From NCBI RefSeq assembly GCF_000385135.1, contig NZ_ARQM01000013.1:248001-312000 (forward strand): a stretch of 64,000 bases of DNA, in the 5' to 3' direction. The notes below the pieces were generated by a model that made no database searches, was not told where the DNA came from, and saw only the letters and a list, made by a program, of their open reading frames with translations. The translations under genes and the position numbers were made by a program. Shown here one piece after another: positions 7,541 through 15,803 of the stretch. Position 1 is the first letter of the stretch. Every line of letters starts with the position of its first letter. This DNA is from Promicromonospora sukumoe 327MFSha3.1. Lineage in GTDB: Bacteria; Actinomycetota; Actinomycetes; Actinomycetales; Cellulomonadaceae.

Positions 7541-8728
7541 TCACCCCGCCGCCCTACGTCGGGCCAGGATCTCCTCGAGCGGCTGGCCCAGCGTCTCGGA
7601 CTTCATGCGCGGCGGCTCGCCGCGCAGCAGCTCGTCCTCGGCCACGTCGGCGGCCTTCGCGGCAGATCCAGCACCGGCAGCAGCGCCGGAGGCACCCGCA
7701 CCGGCCCCAGCAGCACCGCCCGCCGTCGTCGTCCCCGGAACGACCGCAGATGACGCCCCAGCGCCCCCAGGACGCCCCGAACCACCCGCGGACCCCTTGC
7801 CGGACGACGAACCCGCCGGCAGGGCCGCAGGCTGCCGCTGGGGCGCCTTGGGCTTGGTCACGTACGTGGGCAGCGGCACGGGCACCGGGTCCCAGGCACG
7901 CCCGCTCGGCGGCTCGGCGCCGGCCGCAGGCTCGCCCGGGGCAGCGGCGCCGGCAGGCACCTCGTCCACGACCTCCGCCGTGACCTCGATGACCTTGGGC
8001 TTCTCCGGGCCGTCGAGGATCTCGTCGAGCACGTTCTTGCCGCCCACGCGCGGGATCGCCTGCGTCTGCGTGTCCGAGCCGCGGGCGGCCAGGCCGACCA
8101 CCTGCGCGCGGTTGCGCGGGGCGTACGGGCCGCCGTTGGCGAGGGCACGGGCCTGCGTGGCGCGCTGCCGGGCGGCGCGCACGGTCGCGTGCCAGCGGGC
8201 GTCCGCCCTGCGGGCCGCACGGGCCGCGCGGCGCCCCAGGAACAGGACGAACAGCAGCATGGCCGACGTCGTGACGGCGGCACCCCAGTGCAGCTGGTTC
8301 AGCCCGACGAGCGCCCACGCGACGATGCTGGCCACCAGCAGGAAGATCGACACGATGAAACGACGGCGCGCCCGGGCGGCCCGCCGCGCACGGCGCTCCA
8401 CCCGGCGGATGCGCTCCGCCGTCAGCGGGCGGCCGCGCACCATGATCTGCAGCGGGAGGCCCTGGCGCGGGGTCGGGTGGGCGACGCGCGGCACGCCCTG
8501 GCCGCTACCTCGCCGGTTGCCGTCGTTGACCATCGCCCCTCCTCTCCTACCCGAGCCGCTCATCGCGACGACGCGCAGCCCTCCTGAAAACCGGTCCGGC
8601 ACCCGCGCGTCGGCGAGCTCCGCCCGGCGACGCACCATGCTCGGCATCCAGTAGCCCAGCCACAGGACGAACAGCGCTACGGCTGTGAGTCCCGCGGTCG
8701 ATTCCACGACACGACGGTAGGCGAGCAT
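7541..8728 (-). CDS. SepX/GlpR-like divisome membrane protein
   Basis: This 395-residue protein has an N-terminal membrane segment (TAGLTAVALFVLWLGYW), directly followed by MPSMVRRRAELADARVPDRF. That resembles the start of the Streptomyces SepX / Corynebacterium GlpR family, where a transmembrane segment precedes an Arg-rich, RFS-containing stretch. Two more membrane segments lie near residues 121-163, and the last 200 residues are a Pro/Ala/Gly-rich tail. SepX is a membrane protein that acts at the Z-ring; GlpR binds the gephyrin-like protein Glp. Its neighbour here is the RimJ-like gene, as in other actinobacteria. The ATG at 8728 is favoured over a GTG two codons upstream. The match is from memory of the family, not an alignment. 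Confidence 0.75.
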   Translation of the reverse strand: MLAYRRVVESTAGLTAVALFVLWLGYWMPSMVRRRAELADARVPDRFSGGLRVVAMSGSGRRGGAMVNDGNRRGSGQGVPRVAHPTPRQGLPLQIMVRGRPLTAERIRRVERRARRAARARRRFIVSIFLLVASIVAWALVGLNQLHWGAAVTTSAMLLFVLFLGRRAARAARRADARWHATVRAARQRATQARALANGGPYAPRNRAQVVGLAARGSDTQTQAIPRVGGKNVLDEILDGPEKPKVIEVTAEVVDEVPAGAAAPGEPAAGAEPPSGRAWDPVPVPLPTYVTKPKAPQRQPAALPAGSSSGKGSAGGSGRPGGAGASSAVVPGTTTAGGAAGAGAGASGAAAGAGSAAKAADVAEDELLRGEPPRMKSETLGQPLEEILARRRAAG

Positions 8729-8767
8729 CGGCACGCCCGGCCGCAGCGCGTACGGCGTGTCCCACCG

Positions 8768-9541
8768 TTACAACGCCTCACGCGTGCGCTGCCAGCGCGC
8801 CAGCAGGCCCTCCGGGACCTCCTCGCGGGTCACCGCGAAGGTGCGGTGGTCGCGCCACTGCCCCTGGATGTGCAGGAACCGCTCGCGCACGCCCTCGTCC
8901 CGCAGCCCGAGCTTCTCGACCACGCGCAGGCTCGGCTTGTTCTCGGGCCGGATGTTGATCTCGATGCGGTGCAGACCGAGGAAGAAGGCGTAGTCCGTGG
9001 CCATCGCGACGCCCGTGGGGATGACGCCGCGGCCGGCCACGCTCTGGCTCACCCAGTAGCCGATGCTCGCGGAGCACATGGAACCCCAGGTGATCGAGGC
9101 GACGGTCAGCTGCCCCACGAGGGCGCCGTCGAGCTCCACGCCGAACGGGAGGGACGTCCCCGCGCGGGCCTGCGCCGAGAGTGACCGCACGTACTCGCCG
9201 AACGTCGAGGCGATGTACCGGTTCGCACCGGGCGACGTCGCCTCCCAGCGCTCGAGCCAAGCCGCGTTCTCGGCCCGCAGGCGCGACCAGTCGGTCGCGT
9301 CCCGGCGCCGGAGCGGGCGCAGCACGACAGTCCCTGACGGCGTGTCCTCACGCAGCGTCACCGGCCATGGCTTGGCCACCGTCCACCCCTTCACAAACTT
9401 ACCTGTGGTGCCTTCCGGCACGTCCGACTTACTCGACGGCAACATCGTTCGCCCCCTGCCACGTCCCATGACGATTCCCCCGCTGGAGGAGGGTCTACCA
9501 CGCTCGGTGGCCTGGGACCCGTCGAGCAGCCGCTCGGTCAT
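8768..9541 (-). CDS. RimJ-type GNAT N-acetyltransferase
   Basis: The GNAT fold starts at about residue 60 (LREDTPSGTVVLRPLRRRDA) and contains the acetyl-CoA region (SVAGRGVIPTGVAMATDYAF), the typical HRIEINIRPENKPSLRVVEK motif and LRDEGVRERFLHIQG. RimJ/RimL enzymes acetylate protein N-termini; the partner here is unknown. The ATG at 9541 has GAAGGCGAG upstream but adds about 60 residues not usual for the family (Ser/Arg-rich, MGRGRGRTMLPSSKS). A start nearer 9370 is possible. The gene lies between the sepX-like gene and the divergent 5-formyltetrahydrofolate cyclo-ligase gene. Confidence 0.88.
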   Translation of the reverse strand: MTERLLDGSQATERGRPSSSGGIVMGRGRGRTMLPSSKSDVPEGTTGKFVKGWTVAKPWPVTLREDTPSGTVVLRPLRRRDATDWSRLRAENAAWLERWEATSPGANRYIASTFGEYVRSLSAQARAGTSLPFGVELDGALVGQLTVASITWGSMCSASIGYWVSQSVAGRGVIPTGVAMATDYAFFLGLHRIEINIRPENKPSLRVVEKLGLRDEGVRERFLHIQGQWRDHRTFAVTREEVPEGLLARWQRTREAL

Positions 9542-9606
9542 GTTCTCGCCTTCTTCGTACGCTGTTCGTAACAATCCAGTCTCGGAGTCTTGGCACAATA
9601 GCGGTC

Positions 9607-10251
9607 ATGAGCGGCATCTCTGTTCCGACGCCACAGCCCTACCCCGTCCAACCCGGGATGGAGACAGGCGACGCCAAGGAGGAGCTGCGTCGCGCGATCC
9701 GCGCCCAGCGCGGTCTCCGGTCCGTCCGACGCCGTGCGGAGGCCGCCGAGCTGCTCGCCGACGTCATCGAGTCCATCCCCGAGGTGCGCGACGCCGGATG
9801 CGTCGCGGCGTACGCGGCCCGCAGCGCGGAACCCGGCATGCTGCCCCTCCTGGACCGTCTCGCGGACCGTGGCGTCCGCGCGCTGCTCCCCGTGCTCGGG
9901 GCCGGCCTGGCCCGCGACTGGGCGGACTACACCGGCCCGGACGACCTGCTGGAGCGGGCCCCCGGACGGCCGCCCGAGCCGGGCGGCCCCGCCCTGGGCA
10001 CCGACGCCGTCAAGCTGGCCGACGTCGTCCTGGCACCGGCTCTCGCCGTCGACACCCGCGGGGTGCGGCTCGGCCAGGGCGGCGGCTGGTACGACCGCGC
10101 GCTGACCCACCTGCGGCCGGGTGCGAAGGTCGTCGCCGTCGTCTTCCCCGAGGAGGTGTACGACGCCGCGGACCACCCGCTGCCCCGCGAGGAGCACGAC
10201 ATCCTGGTCCACGCCGTCGCCACCACGACCGACTGGCGCTGGCTGGGCTGA
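9607..10251 (+). CDS. 5-formyltetrahydrofolate cyclo-ligase
   Basis: This 214-residue enzyme converts 5-formyl-THF to 5,10-methenyl-THF using ATP, recycling a folate by-product. Family marks are the basic N-terminal substrate/ATP region (AKEELRRAIRAQRGLRSVRR) and the C-terminal LGQGGGWYDRAL motif at about residues 155-166, followed by VAVVFPEEVYDA. The length is normal for the family. It is divergent from the RimJ-like gene with only 65 bases between starts. In mycobacteria the orthologous gene lies near galU, moeA, rimJ and sepX; galU and moeA are absent here. Confidence 0.92.
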   Translation: MSGISVPTPQPYPVQPGMETGDAKEELRRAIRAQRGLRSVRRRAEAAELLADVIESIPEVRDAGCVAAYAARSAEPGMLPLLDRLADRGVRALLPVLGAGLARDWADYTGPDDLLERAPGRPPEPGGPALGTDAVKLADVVLAPALAVDTRGVRLGQGGGWYDRALTHLRPGAKVVAVVFPEEVYDAADHPLPREEHDILVHAVATTTDWRWLG

Positions 10252-10292
10252 CCGGAAGCGCCGCCGCCCCGCCGGTCGAGCTATTCCGGCTC

Positions 10293-10342
10293 GGTGGTCG
10301 AGCTTGTCGAGACCTGGTGGGGTCTCGACAAGCTCGACCACC
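10293..10342. repeat. perfect 22-bp inverted repeat of the GGTCGAGCTTGTCGAGACC element
   Basis: Arms at 10293-10314 and 10321-10342 are perfect with a 6-base loop. It lies between the convergent cyclo-ligase and penicillin acylase genes and may end both transcripts. The same 19-base core recurs at 27141, 38080 (one base different) and 40649. Confidence 0.8.
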
Positions 10343-10385
10343 GGGGCGGGGCGGCTCGGCCAACGGGGCGGGGCGGGGCCGCGAC

Positions 10386-13058
10386 CTACGGCGTCAGGAT
10401 CTGCTCGTCCTCGGCGGCTCCCTCGACGGCGTCCGCGGTGAACGGCCAAGGGAACGTCTCCCCCGCCGCCCAGGCGCTGAGCTGGTCGTCGTAGTGCGGT
10501 GATCCCGGGTGCGCCGACGCGCCGGTCACGACCACCCAGGTGGAGGCGTCCAGGTCGGCGAGGTCCACGACCATGCGCATCGACGGGCCGCTGGTCACGT
10601 CGAAGCTGCCGCTGGCGGCGTCGAAGGCGGTGGCGTTCACGATCGACGACCCACCGCCGACCTTGACCGGCGCCGGGTTCATGTAGGCCGAGATCGGGGC
10701 CGGGATGCCGGAGCCGCCGAGCACCAGGTGCTCCAGCCGGAGCTGGTGCAGCGTGCCCCACTCCCAGTCGCTGGTGTCCTTGCCGATCTCGACCGTGAGG
10801 TCCTGGCGGGCGCTGACCAGCGCCTGCGTCAGCACCTCGTCCCGGCTCTCGACGACCGACACCGTGGACTGGTCGTCCCAGAAGGGGTTCTCCGGGTCGC
10901 CGAGCATGCCCTGGATGACGGCGAGCCAGCGGCTGCCGCCGTCGGGCCACATGCCCTCGGGCAGCTCGTCGTGGAAGGTGATCCGCAGCAGGTTGCGCCA
11001 CACGGCCGCGAAGTAGGCGGCGGCCGCGGAGTCGGCGTCCATCGACCTGTCCCAGTCGGCCAGGAGCTCCTGGCCGTCAGAGTCGTAGCCGGCGGGGAGG
11101 TCCACCTCGACCAGCACGGGCACCAGGACGTCGGCGAACCTGCTCCACTGGTCCATCTGGAACTCGGACATGTCAGCGGCCGTCAGCTTGCGGCCCTCCG
11201 CGATGCGGTCGCTGATCAGGGTCCGGATGCGCTCCGACCGGTAGCCGTAGTCCCAGTCGCGGCTGAGGAACGGCCCGTCGCCACCTGGCAGCACGGCCTG
11301 GTTCGCGGCGACGATGAAGCCCTCCTTCGGGTCCACCACGCCGGGCATCTGCGCCGGGTCCACGTAGCCGGTCCAGTCGTAGCGGGCGTCCCAGCCGGGG
11401 CGCGGCCAGGTGCCGTCCGACTCGACCGCACCCGGCACGTTCGCGCGCACCGGGATCTTGCCCGGCGCCTGGTAGCCGATGTGACCGTCCGTCGTCGCGT
11501 ACACGATGTTCTGCGCCGGGACCTCGAACTTCGCGGCCGCCGCCTTCATGTCGGCGGGCGTCTTGGCGCGGTTCATCTCGAACACGGCATCGGCGGTGCG
11601 GCCCGGCTGGAGCGCGGTCCACTGGAGCGAGATCTCGTACTGGGGGCGTTGTTCGGGGCCGATCTCGGTGGGCGCGTTGCGCACGGCCTCCATCTGCGTC
11701 TCGTCCATGACGGAGGAGATGATCGGGCCGTGCACGGTCCGCCGGACCTCCAGGTCGATGGAGCTTCCGCCGTCGACCCGGATCACCTCGGTCTCCGTCT
11801 CCATCGGGACCCACTTGTTCGTGCCCCGCATGTACGTGTCGTTGCGGACCCGCTCGATGAAGAAGTCGGTGACGTCGGCGCCCATGTTGGTCAGGCCCCA
11901 GGAGATGTCGGCGTTGTGGCCGATGATCACGCCGGGGAAGCCGGAGAACGAGAACCCGGCCACGTCGTACGGGCACTCCGGGCCCACCTGGTTGCAGTGC
12001 AGACCGACCTGCGCCCAGATACCGGGGGCCGCGAGGGCGAGGTGCGGGTCGTTGGCCAGCAGCGGCTTGCCCGACTTCGTGTACTGCCCCGAGACCACCC
12101 ACGAGTTGGAGCCGGTGCCCTCACCGCGCGCGATCTGCACGGGCACGGCATCGAGCGCCTTCTGCGCCGACTCGAGGGCGTCGGCGAGGTGCGGGCTCTG
12201 GTAGACCTCCTCGGTGGCCGACGCCGTCTCGGTACCCGACGGAGCGGTTGCCTGCGCACCCGCCTCGGCGGCGTCGAGGATCGGCGCGTTGCCCGTGCCG
12301 GAGTAGGCCGGGAACAGCTCGGCCACGCGCGACGCGTCGCCCAGCGTGCTGTAGGCCTGGGCGCGGTCGAGCTCGTCGTCGTAGTTGCTGCGCAGGTCCC
12401 AGGCCATGGCCTTGAGCCACGCCAGCGAGTCGATCGGGCCCCACGGCTCGGGGTCGTTCACCTCGACGCTGACGTCGAGCACCGTGTACTCCACGGCGGT
12501 CTCGCCGGGGCTGCGGTCGGCGAGGTAGGCGTTGACGCCGTCCGCGTAGGCCTGGAGGTACTGCCGGGTCGTGTCGTCGAGGATGTTGAACTCCTCCTCC
12601 GCGACGTGCCGCCAGCCGAAGGTGCGCGTGACCATGTCGGCCTTGATCGCGTCCTCGTTGTTGCCGACGAGCTCGGCCAGGCGGCCCGCCGTCACGTGGC
12701 GGCGGTAGTCCATCTCGAAGAAGCGGTCCTGCGCGTGCACGTAGCCCTGCGCGCGGAACAGGTCCTCGGCGGTGTCGGCGTAGATCTGCGGCACGCCCTG
12801 GGCGTCGCGGCTCACGCGCACGTCCGAGCCCAGGCCCTCGACCTGGACAGACCCGGAGTAGTCCGGCAGCGGACGGCGTCCGGTGAGCCATCCGAAGGTC
12901 GTCACGGCGACCAGCGCCAGCACGACGACGACGGCTGTACCGACCAGGAACTGGCGGACGCGGGTGGTGCGAGTCCGACGGCGCTTGGCGGGCCGTGCAC
13001 CGGCGGAGGGGACTTTTTCGACGGGCTCTACTGGCTCGGCGGGAGTGGTCGCGGACAC
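10386..13058 (-). CDS. penicillin acylase family hydrolase (Ntn)
   Basis: This 890-residue protein has a short cytoplasmic N-terminus, one membrane anchor at about residues 37-58 and a large extracytoplasmic domain. Penicillin amidase-family precursors cleave themselves so that a Ser becomes the N-terminal nucleophile of the beta chain; here GTGSNSWVVSG puts that Ser at about 317. The alpha-chain mark (AQGYVHAQDRFFEMDYRR) and the beta-chain LLANDPHLALAAPGIW and ISWGLTNMGADV are all present. Members hydrolyse amides such as beta-lactam side chains or acyl-homoserine lactones; the natural substrate here is unknown. GTG start. It lies between the folate gene and the ruc-like gene. Confidence 0.92.
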   Translation of the reverse strand: MSATTPAEPVEPVEKVPSAGARPAKRRRTRTTRVRQFLVGTAVVVVLALVAVTTFGWLTGRRPLPDYSGSVQVEGLGSDVRVSRDAQGVPQIYADTAEDLFRAQGYVHAQDRFFEMDYRRHVTAGRLAELVGNNEDAIKADMVTRTFGWRHVAEEEFNILDDTTRQYLQAYADGVNAYLADRSPGETAVEYTVLDVSVEVNDPEPWGPIDSLAWLKAMAWDLRSNYDDELDRAQAYSTLGDASRVAELFPAYSGTGNAPILDAAEAGAQATAPSGTETASATEEVYQSPHLADALESAQKALDAVPVQIARGEGTGSNSWVVSGQYTKSGKPLLANDPHLALAAPGIWAQVGLHCNQVGPECPYDVAGFSFSGFPGVIIGHNADISWGLTNMGADVTDFFIERVRNDTYMRGTNKWVPMETETEVIRVDGGSSIDLEVRRTVHGPIISSVMDETQMEAVRNAPTEIGPEQRPQYEISLQWTALQPGRTADAVFEMNRAKTPADMKAAAAKFEVPAQNIVYATTDGHIGYQAPGKIPVRANVPGAVESDGTWPRPGWDARYDWTGYVDPAQMPGVVDPKEGFIVAANQAVLPGGDGPFLSRDWDYGYRSERIRTLISDRIAEGRKLTAADMSEFQMDQWSRFADVLVPVLVEVDLPAGYDSDGQELLADWDRSMDADSAAAAYFAAVWRNLLRITFHDELPEGMWPDGGSRWLAVIQGMLGDPENPFWDDQSTVSVVESRDEVLTQALVSARQDLTVEIGKDTSDWEWGTLHQLRLEHLVLGGSGIPAPISAYMNPAPVKVGGGSSIVNATAFDAASGSFDVTSGPSMRMVVDLADLDASTWVVVTGASAHPGSPHYDDQLSAWAAGETFPWPFTADAVEGAAEDEQILTP

Positions 13059-13243
13059 GCAGTGGAGACTACCGTCCGCCCCAGGGCTTGGGTGAACGCG
13101 CAGGCGTGAACAGCCTCGGGAGATCCTGGGACTATCACCCGCCGCTCGACCGTTACTATTGGCACTCGGAAACCCCGAGTGCCAGGCCCCGGCCCTGTGA
13201 GCGTGCGACGCCCCGGCCGTCCTGACGTCCCAGAGGAGTGCAC

Positions 13244-13585
13244 GTGCCCACCTATGCGTACCGGTGTGCCGACTGCGGCCACGCGTTCGACATCCACCAG
13301 GAGTTCACCGACGAGTCGCTGACGATCTGCCCGGAGTGCCAGGGCAAGCTGCGCAAGGTGTTCAGCTCGGTGGGTGTGACGTTCAAGGGGTCGGGCTTCT
13401 ACCGCACCGACTCGCGCAGCACCTCGACGAGCAGCACGGTGAAGGCCGGGAAGTCGGAGTCGTCGTCCTCGTCGTCTTCGAGCGACTCCGGGTCGTCCTC
13501 GTCGAGCTCCTCCAGTTCCTCGAGCTCCAGCTCCTCGGGGTCGTCGTCCAGCGGGTCCGGCTCGTCGAAGGCCGCCTCGTCCTGA
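13244..13585 (+). CDS. FmdB-type zinc-ribbon protein, Ruc chaperone-like
   Basis: This 113-residue protein starts at the GTG at 13244, five bases after AGAGGAG. The N-terminal zinc ribbon has Cys8, Cys11, Cys29 and Cys32 (YRCADCGH and CPECQGKL). From about residue 57 on it is almost all Ser with Gly/Lys, clearly disordered. The layout matches Mycobacterium tuberculosis Rv0991c (Ruc), a redox-regulated chaperone with four zinc Cys and a disordered tail, whose gene also lies beside the 5-formyltetrahydrofolate cyclo-ligase gene. Chaperone activity is inferred from that parallel. The Ser tail is encoded mostly by TCG/TCC/AGC codons and is a low-complexity DNA tract. Confidence 0.85.
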   Translation: MPTYAYRCADCGHAFDIHQEFTDESLTICPECQGKLRKVFSSVGVTFKGSGFYRTDSRSTSTSSTVKAGKSESSSSSSSSDSGSSSSSSSSSSSSSSSGSSSSGSGSSKAASS

Positions 13586-13588
13586 CCT

Positions 13589-13614
13589 GATCCGCCGGTA
13601 AGGCCGGCGGGATC
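13589..13614 (+). terminator. hairpin after the ruc-like gene
   Basis: GATCCGCCGG pairs with CCGGCGGGATC across a short loop, overlapping the end of the ruc-like gene by a few bases. No T-tract. Confidence 0.5.
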
Positions 13615-13934
13615 GGCAGTCTGCTGGGGAGCCCCTCCGGGGCTCGGCACTTTGCATCGAGGTCGGCACAGGCCTGGACCGATCTCGGTGCCAACTGCCG
13701 AGCACTCGGGCAAGGTGCCGCGCTCACACCGGCGGCCCAGCAGCAGCGCTGCTGCCGGGTTGAGCGCGACCTGTCGCATCCGGCCCAACCGGAAGTCGTG
13801 CCTCGTGTGGACCGGCACGACTCACGTGACCGCAGGCATTCGAGCGCGACCACAGGCGGCGTTTTCCCTCCCCTGTGCACAGGCCGCCCGACGGCGGCCC
13901 CGCGCCCCCACATCTGCTGCCTAGCGTCGGGGGC
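13615..13934. other. intergenic region before the SAF gene
   Basis: About 320 bases contain no ORF I can support. Reverse-strand open frames here are shadows of the Ser-rich and SAF coding regions. No RNA structure or repeat was recognised. Confidence 0.4.
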
Positions 13935-14792
13935 ATGGGACTTCTCGACACGCTCGTCGCGCCGGCCGCGCGCCACGAGGCACCACGCGGCACGGGTTCG
14001 CGCACGCCGTGGAGCCGGCCGGATCCGTCCGGCCGGCAGGCATCACCCGGTCGGACGCCGCGGGCACCGCTCGCCGGACTGCTGCCCTGGCCGGGCCGGC
14101 CTCGGTCACCGGGGCTCCGGCGCGTGCGACGCGTCCTGTGGCGCTGGCGCTTCGCCCTGGCCGCCGCGCTGCTCGGCCTCGCCGCCGCGATGGCGACACA
14201 CCTCCTGCGCCCGCCGCCACCCCCGACCGTCGACGTCGCCGTCACGGCCCGCCCCGTCGTGGCCGGAACCCCGCTGACCAGGGAAGACATCTCGGTACGC
14301 GCCGTCGCCGCCGGTCTGGCCCCGCCCGGCGCCCTGCACACGGCGCGTGCACTCCTGGGCCGCGCCGCCGTCGTCGGGCTGCCCGCAGGCGCGCTGCTGC
14401 ACACCACGCTCGTGTCCGACGACGGGGTCTCCGCCGCCGCCCCGCGCGGCACCGTGGTGGTCCCGGTCCGCCTGGCCGACGACGCCGTCGCCGCGCTGCT
14501 GCGCCCCGGGGACCGGATCGACCTGCTGGCCGGGACGACGTCGGGCAGCGAACCGAGCGCCGAGCCCCGATACCTCGCCCACGCCGCGCTGGTGCTGCCC
14601 GTCCCCGCCGGCCGCGCGCCAACGGAGTCCGGCGGGCTGCTCGGGCCGGTCTCGGAGGGCGATGGCCCCGTCACCCTGGTCGCGGTGCGACCCGAGGACG
14701 CCCCGGACCTGTCGGCGGTCAGCGGCTGGGGCTCGGTAACGGCGGTGCTGGTGCCGTCGTCCGCCCCGCCGAAAAGAACGGTCGATCATTGA
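13935..14792 (+). CDS. SAF-domain membrane protein
   Basis: The 285-residue protein has a Pro/Arg-rich cytoplasmic N-terminus of about 70 residues, one membrane segment (FALAAALLGLAAAMATHLL), then an extracytoplasmic SAF domain (VAVTARPVVAGTPLTREDIS, then RAAVVGLPAGALLHTTLV). SAF domains occur in CpaB/RcpC pilus assembly proteins and periplasmic flagellar chaperones. There are no pilus genes here, and actinobacteria often have such a gene between a zinc-ribbon gene and mscL, as seen. The ATG at 13935 follows a GTCGGGGG stretch. Function unknown. Confidence 0.75.
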   Translation: MGLLDTLVAPAARHEAPRGTGSRTPWSRPDPSGRQASPGRTPRAPLAGLLPWPGRPRSPGLRRVRRVLWRWRFALAAALLGLAAAMATHLLRPPPPPTVDVAVTARPVVAGTPLTREDISVRAVAAGLAPPGALHTARALLGRAAVVGLPAGALLHTTLVSDDGVSAAAPRGTVVVPVRLADDAVAALLRPGDRIDLLAGTTSGSEPSAEPRYLAHAALVLPVPAGRAPTESGGLLGPVSEGDGPVTLVAVRPEDAPDLSAVSGWGSVTAVLVPSSAPPKRTVDH

Positions 14793-14912
14793 CGCGGCTC
14801 ATTCGGAGGAATGCCGGGTCCGACATGCGCTGAACGGGATTTTCCACCACAATCTCGGTCGAGGTTCCGGCCAACGCCGACCCACACCAACTTGAGAGTC
14901 CCAGGGGGATCC

Positions 14913-15353
14913 ATGCGCGACCTGTTCAACGGCTTCAAAGAATTCATCACGCGCGGCAACGTGCTCGACCTCGCGGTCGCCGTCGTCATCGGCGCCGCCT
15001 TCTCCGGGGTCATCAGCGGCCTCGTCGACGGCTTCATCATGCCGCTCATCGGGTGGCTCGTGGGCGCTCCGGACTTCACCGAGATCGCGTTCTACGTGCC
15101 GAACTGGCAGGGCGAGGAGACCAAGTTCCAGATCGGCCTGTTCATCCAGGGCCTGATCATGTTCGTGCTGATCTCCGCGGCGATCTACTTCTTCGTGATC
15201 ATCCCGGTCAAGAAGCTGAGCGAGCTGCGCAAGAAGCCCGCCGAGGAAGAGGTCGTCGAGGAGGCCCTCGACGAGCAGACCGTCCTGCTGACCGAGATCC
15301 GCGACCTGCTGCGCGTCCAGTCCGGCTCGCAGTCGAGCTCCTCGAACAACTGA
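14913..15353 (+). CDS. mscL: large-conductance mechanosensitive channel MscL
   Basis: This 146-residue channel subunit opens under membrane tension to release solutes during hypo-osmotic shock. The N-terminal helix (MRDLFNGFKEFITRGNVLDL), TM1 pore helix (AVAVVIGAAFSGVISGLVDG), a periplasmic loop, TM2 (GLIMFVLISAAIYFFVII) and the cytoplasmic helix after a charged KKPAEEE segment are all in the usual order. The C-terminus ends in a Ser-rich tail. The ATG at 14913 follows AGGGGGATCC. The ehu uptake operon at 34-37 kb would be a natural partner in osmotic adaptation. Confidence 0.95.
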   Translation: MRDLFNGFKEFITRGNVLDLAVAVVIGAAFSGVISGLVDGFIMPLIGWLVGAPDFTEIAFYVPNWQGEETKFQIGLFIQGLIMFVLISAAIYFFVIIPVKKLSELRKKPAEEEVVEEALDEQTVLLTEIRDLLRVQSGSQSSSSNN

Positions 15354-15404
15354 GCCCTGCGGCCGACGGGTGCGCTCGAGCGGATCGTGATCGGTAGCAG
15401 GTCA

Positions 15405-15472
15405 GGTGGTCGGTAGAACGTCAGGTGGTCGGCAACCCGGGTTGCCGACCACCTGACGTTCTACCGACCACC
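15405..15472. repeat. perfect 68-bp palindrome between convergent genes
   Basis: Two 34-bp arms with no spacer are perfectly complementary about a centre at 15438/15439 (AACCC|GGGTT). It lies between mscL and the small minus-strand ORF. Each arm itself contains two GGTGGTCGG units. It probably acts as a bidirectional terminator; a cruciform is also possible. Confidence 0.85.
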
Positions 15473-15517
15473 CGCCTTGGTGCCGACCACGTGATCGGCG
15501 GGGCGCCAGTGCGCGGG

Positions 15518-15757
15518 TCAGCCCCAGTGCGGCGGGACGTCGCGGCGGAGCTGGTCGTCGTTCGAGCCGTGGCCGGCCTCGGCGGCGCTGCCGTCGGAAC
15601 CCTCGCCCCAGCCTGCCGGGCGCTCGTCCGCGCTGACGCCGAGCACGACCTCACGCTCGGTCCCCCGCCGCACGGCACGCCGCGGGCCTCGCCGCCGGGG
15701 CGTGGTGCCTGAGGGCGCAGGATCGGGGTCGGCCGGTCGGTTCTCGGTCTCGCTCAC
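15518..15757 (-). CDS. small conserved hypothetical protein ending DVPPHWG
   Basis: This 79-residue acidic/polar protein starts at the GTG at 15757 (VSETENRPADPDPAP). It has a basic middle (RRRGPRRAVRRGTE), then EREVVLGVSADERPAGWGEG and the C-terminal RRDVPPHWG. Endings of this type are common in small uncharacterised actinobacterial proteins, which supports a real gene. There is no signal peptide or membrane segment. It lies downstream of the helicase-like gene on the same strand with 46 bases between them, so the two may be co-transcribed. Function unknown. Confidence 0.65.
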   Translation of the reverse strand: MSETENRPADPDPAPSGTTPRRRGPRRAVRRGTEREVVLGVSADERPAGWGEGSDGSAAEAGHGSNDDQLRRDVPPHWG

Positions 15758-15803
15758 CGCACCATTGTCGCCCCGGCCCGCGATCAGCCCCCGCCAGGCC
15801 CGC

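Noticed and set aside
10509-13109. Open frame of 866 codons on the plus strand.
   Set aside because: It is antisense to the penicillin acylase gene, which has clear catalytic motifs.
13440-13580. TCG/TCC/AGC-rich tract looking like a microsatellite.
   Set aside because: It is the coding region of the Ser tail of the ruc-like gene; codons vary, so it is not a simple repeat.
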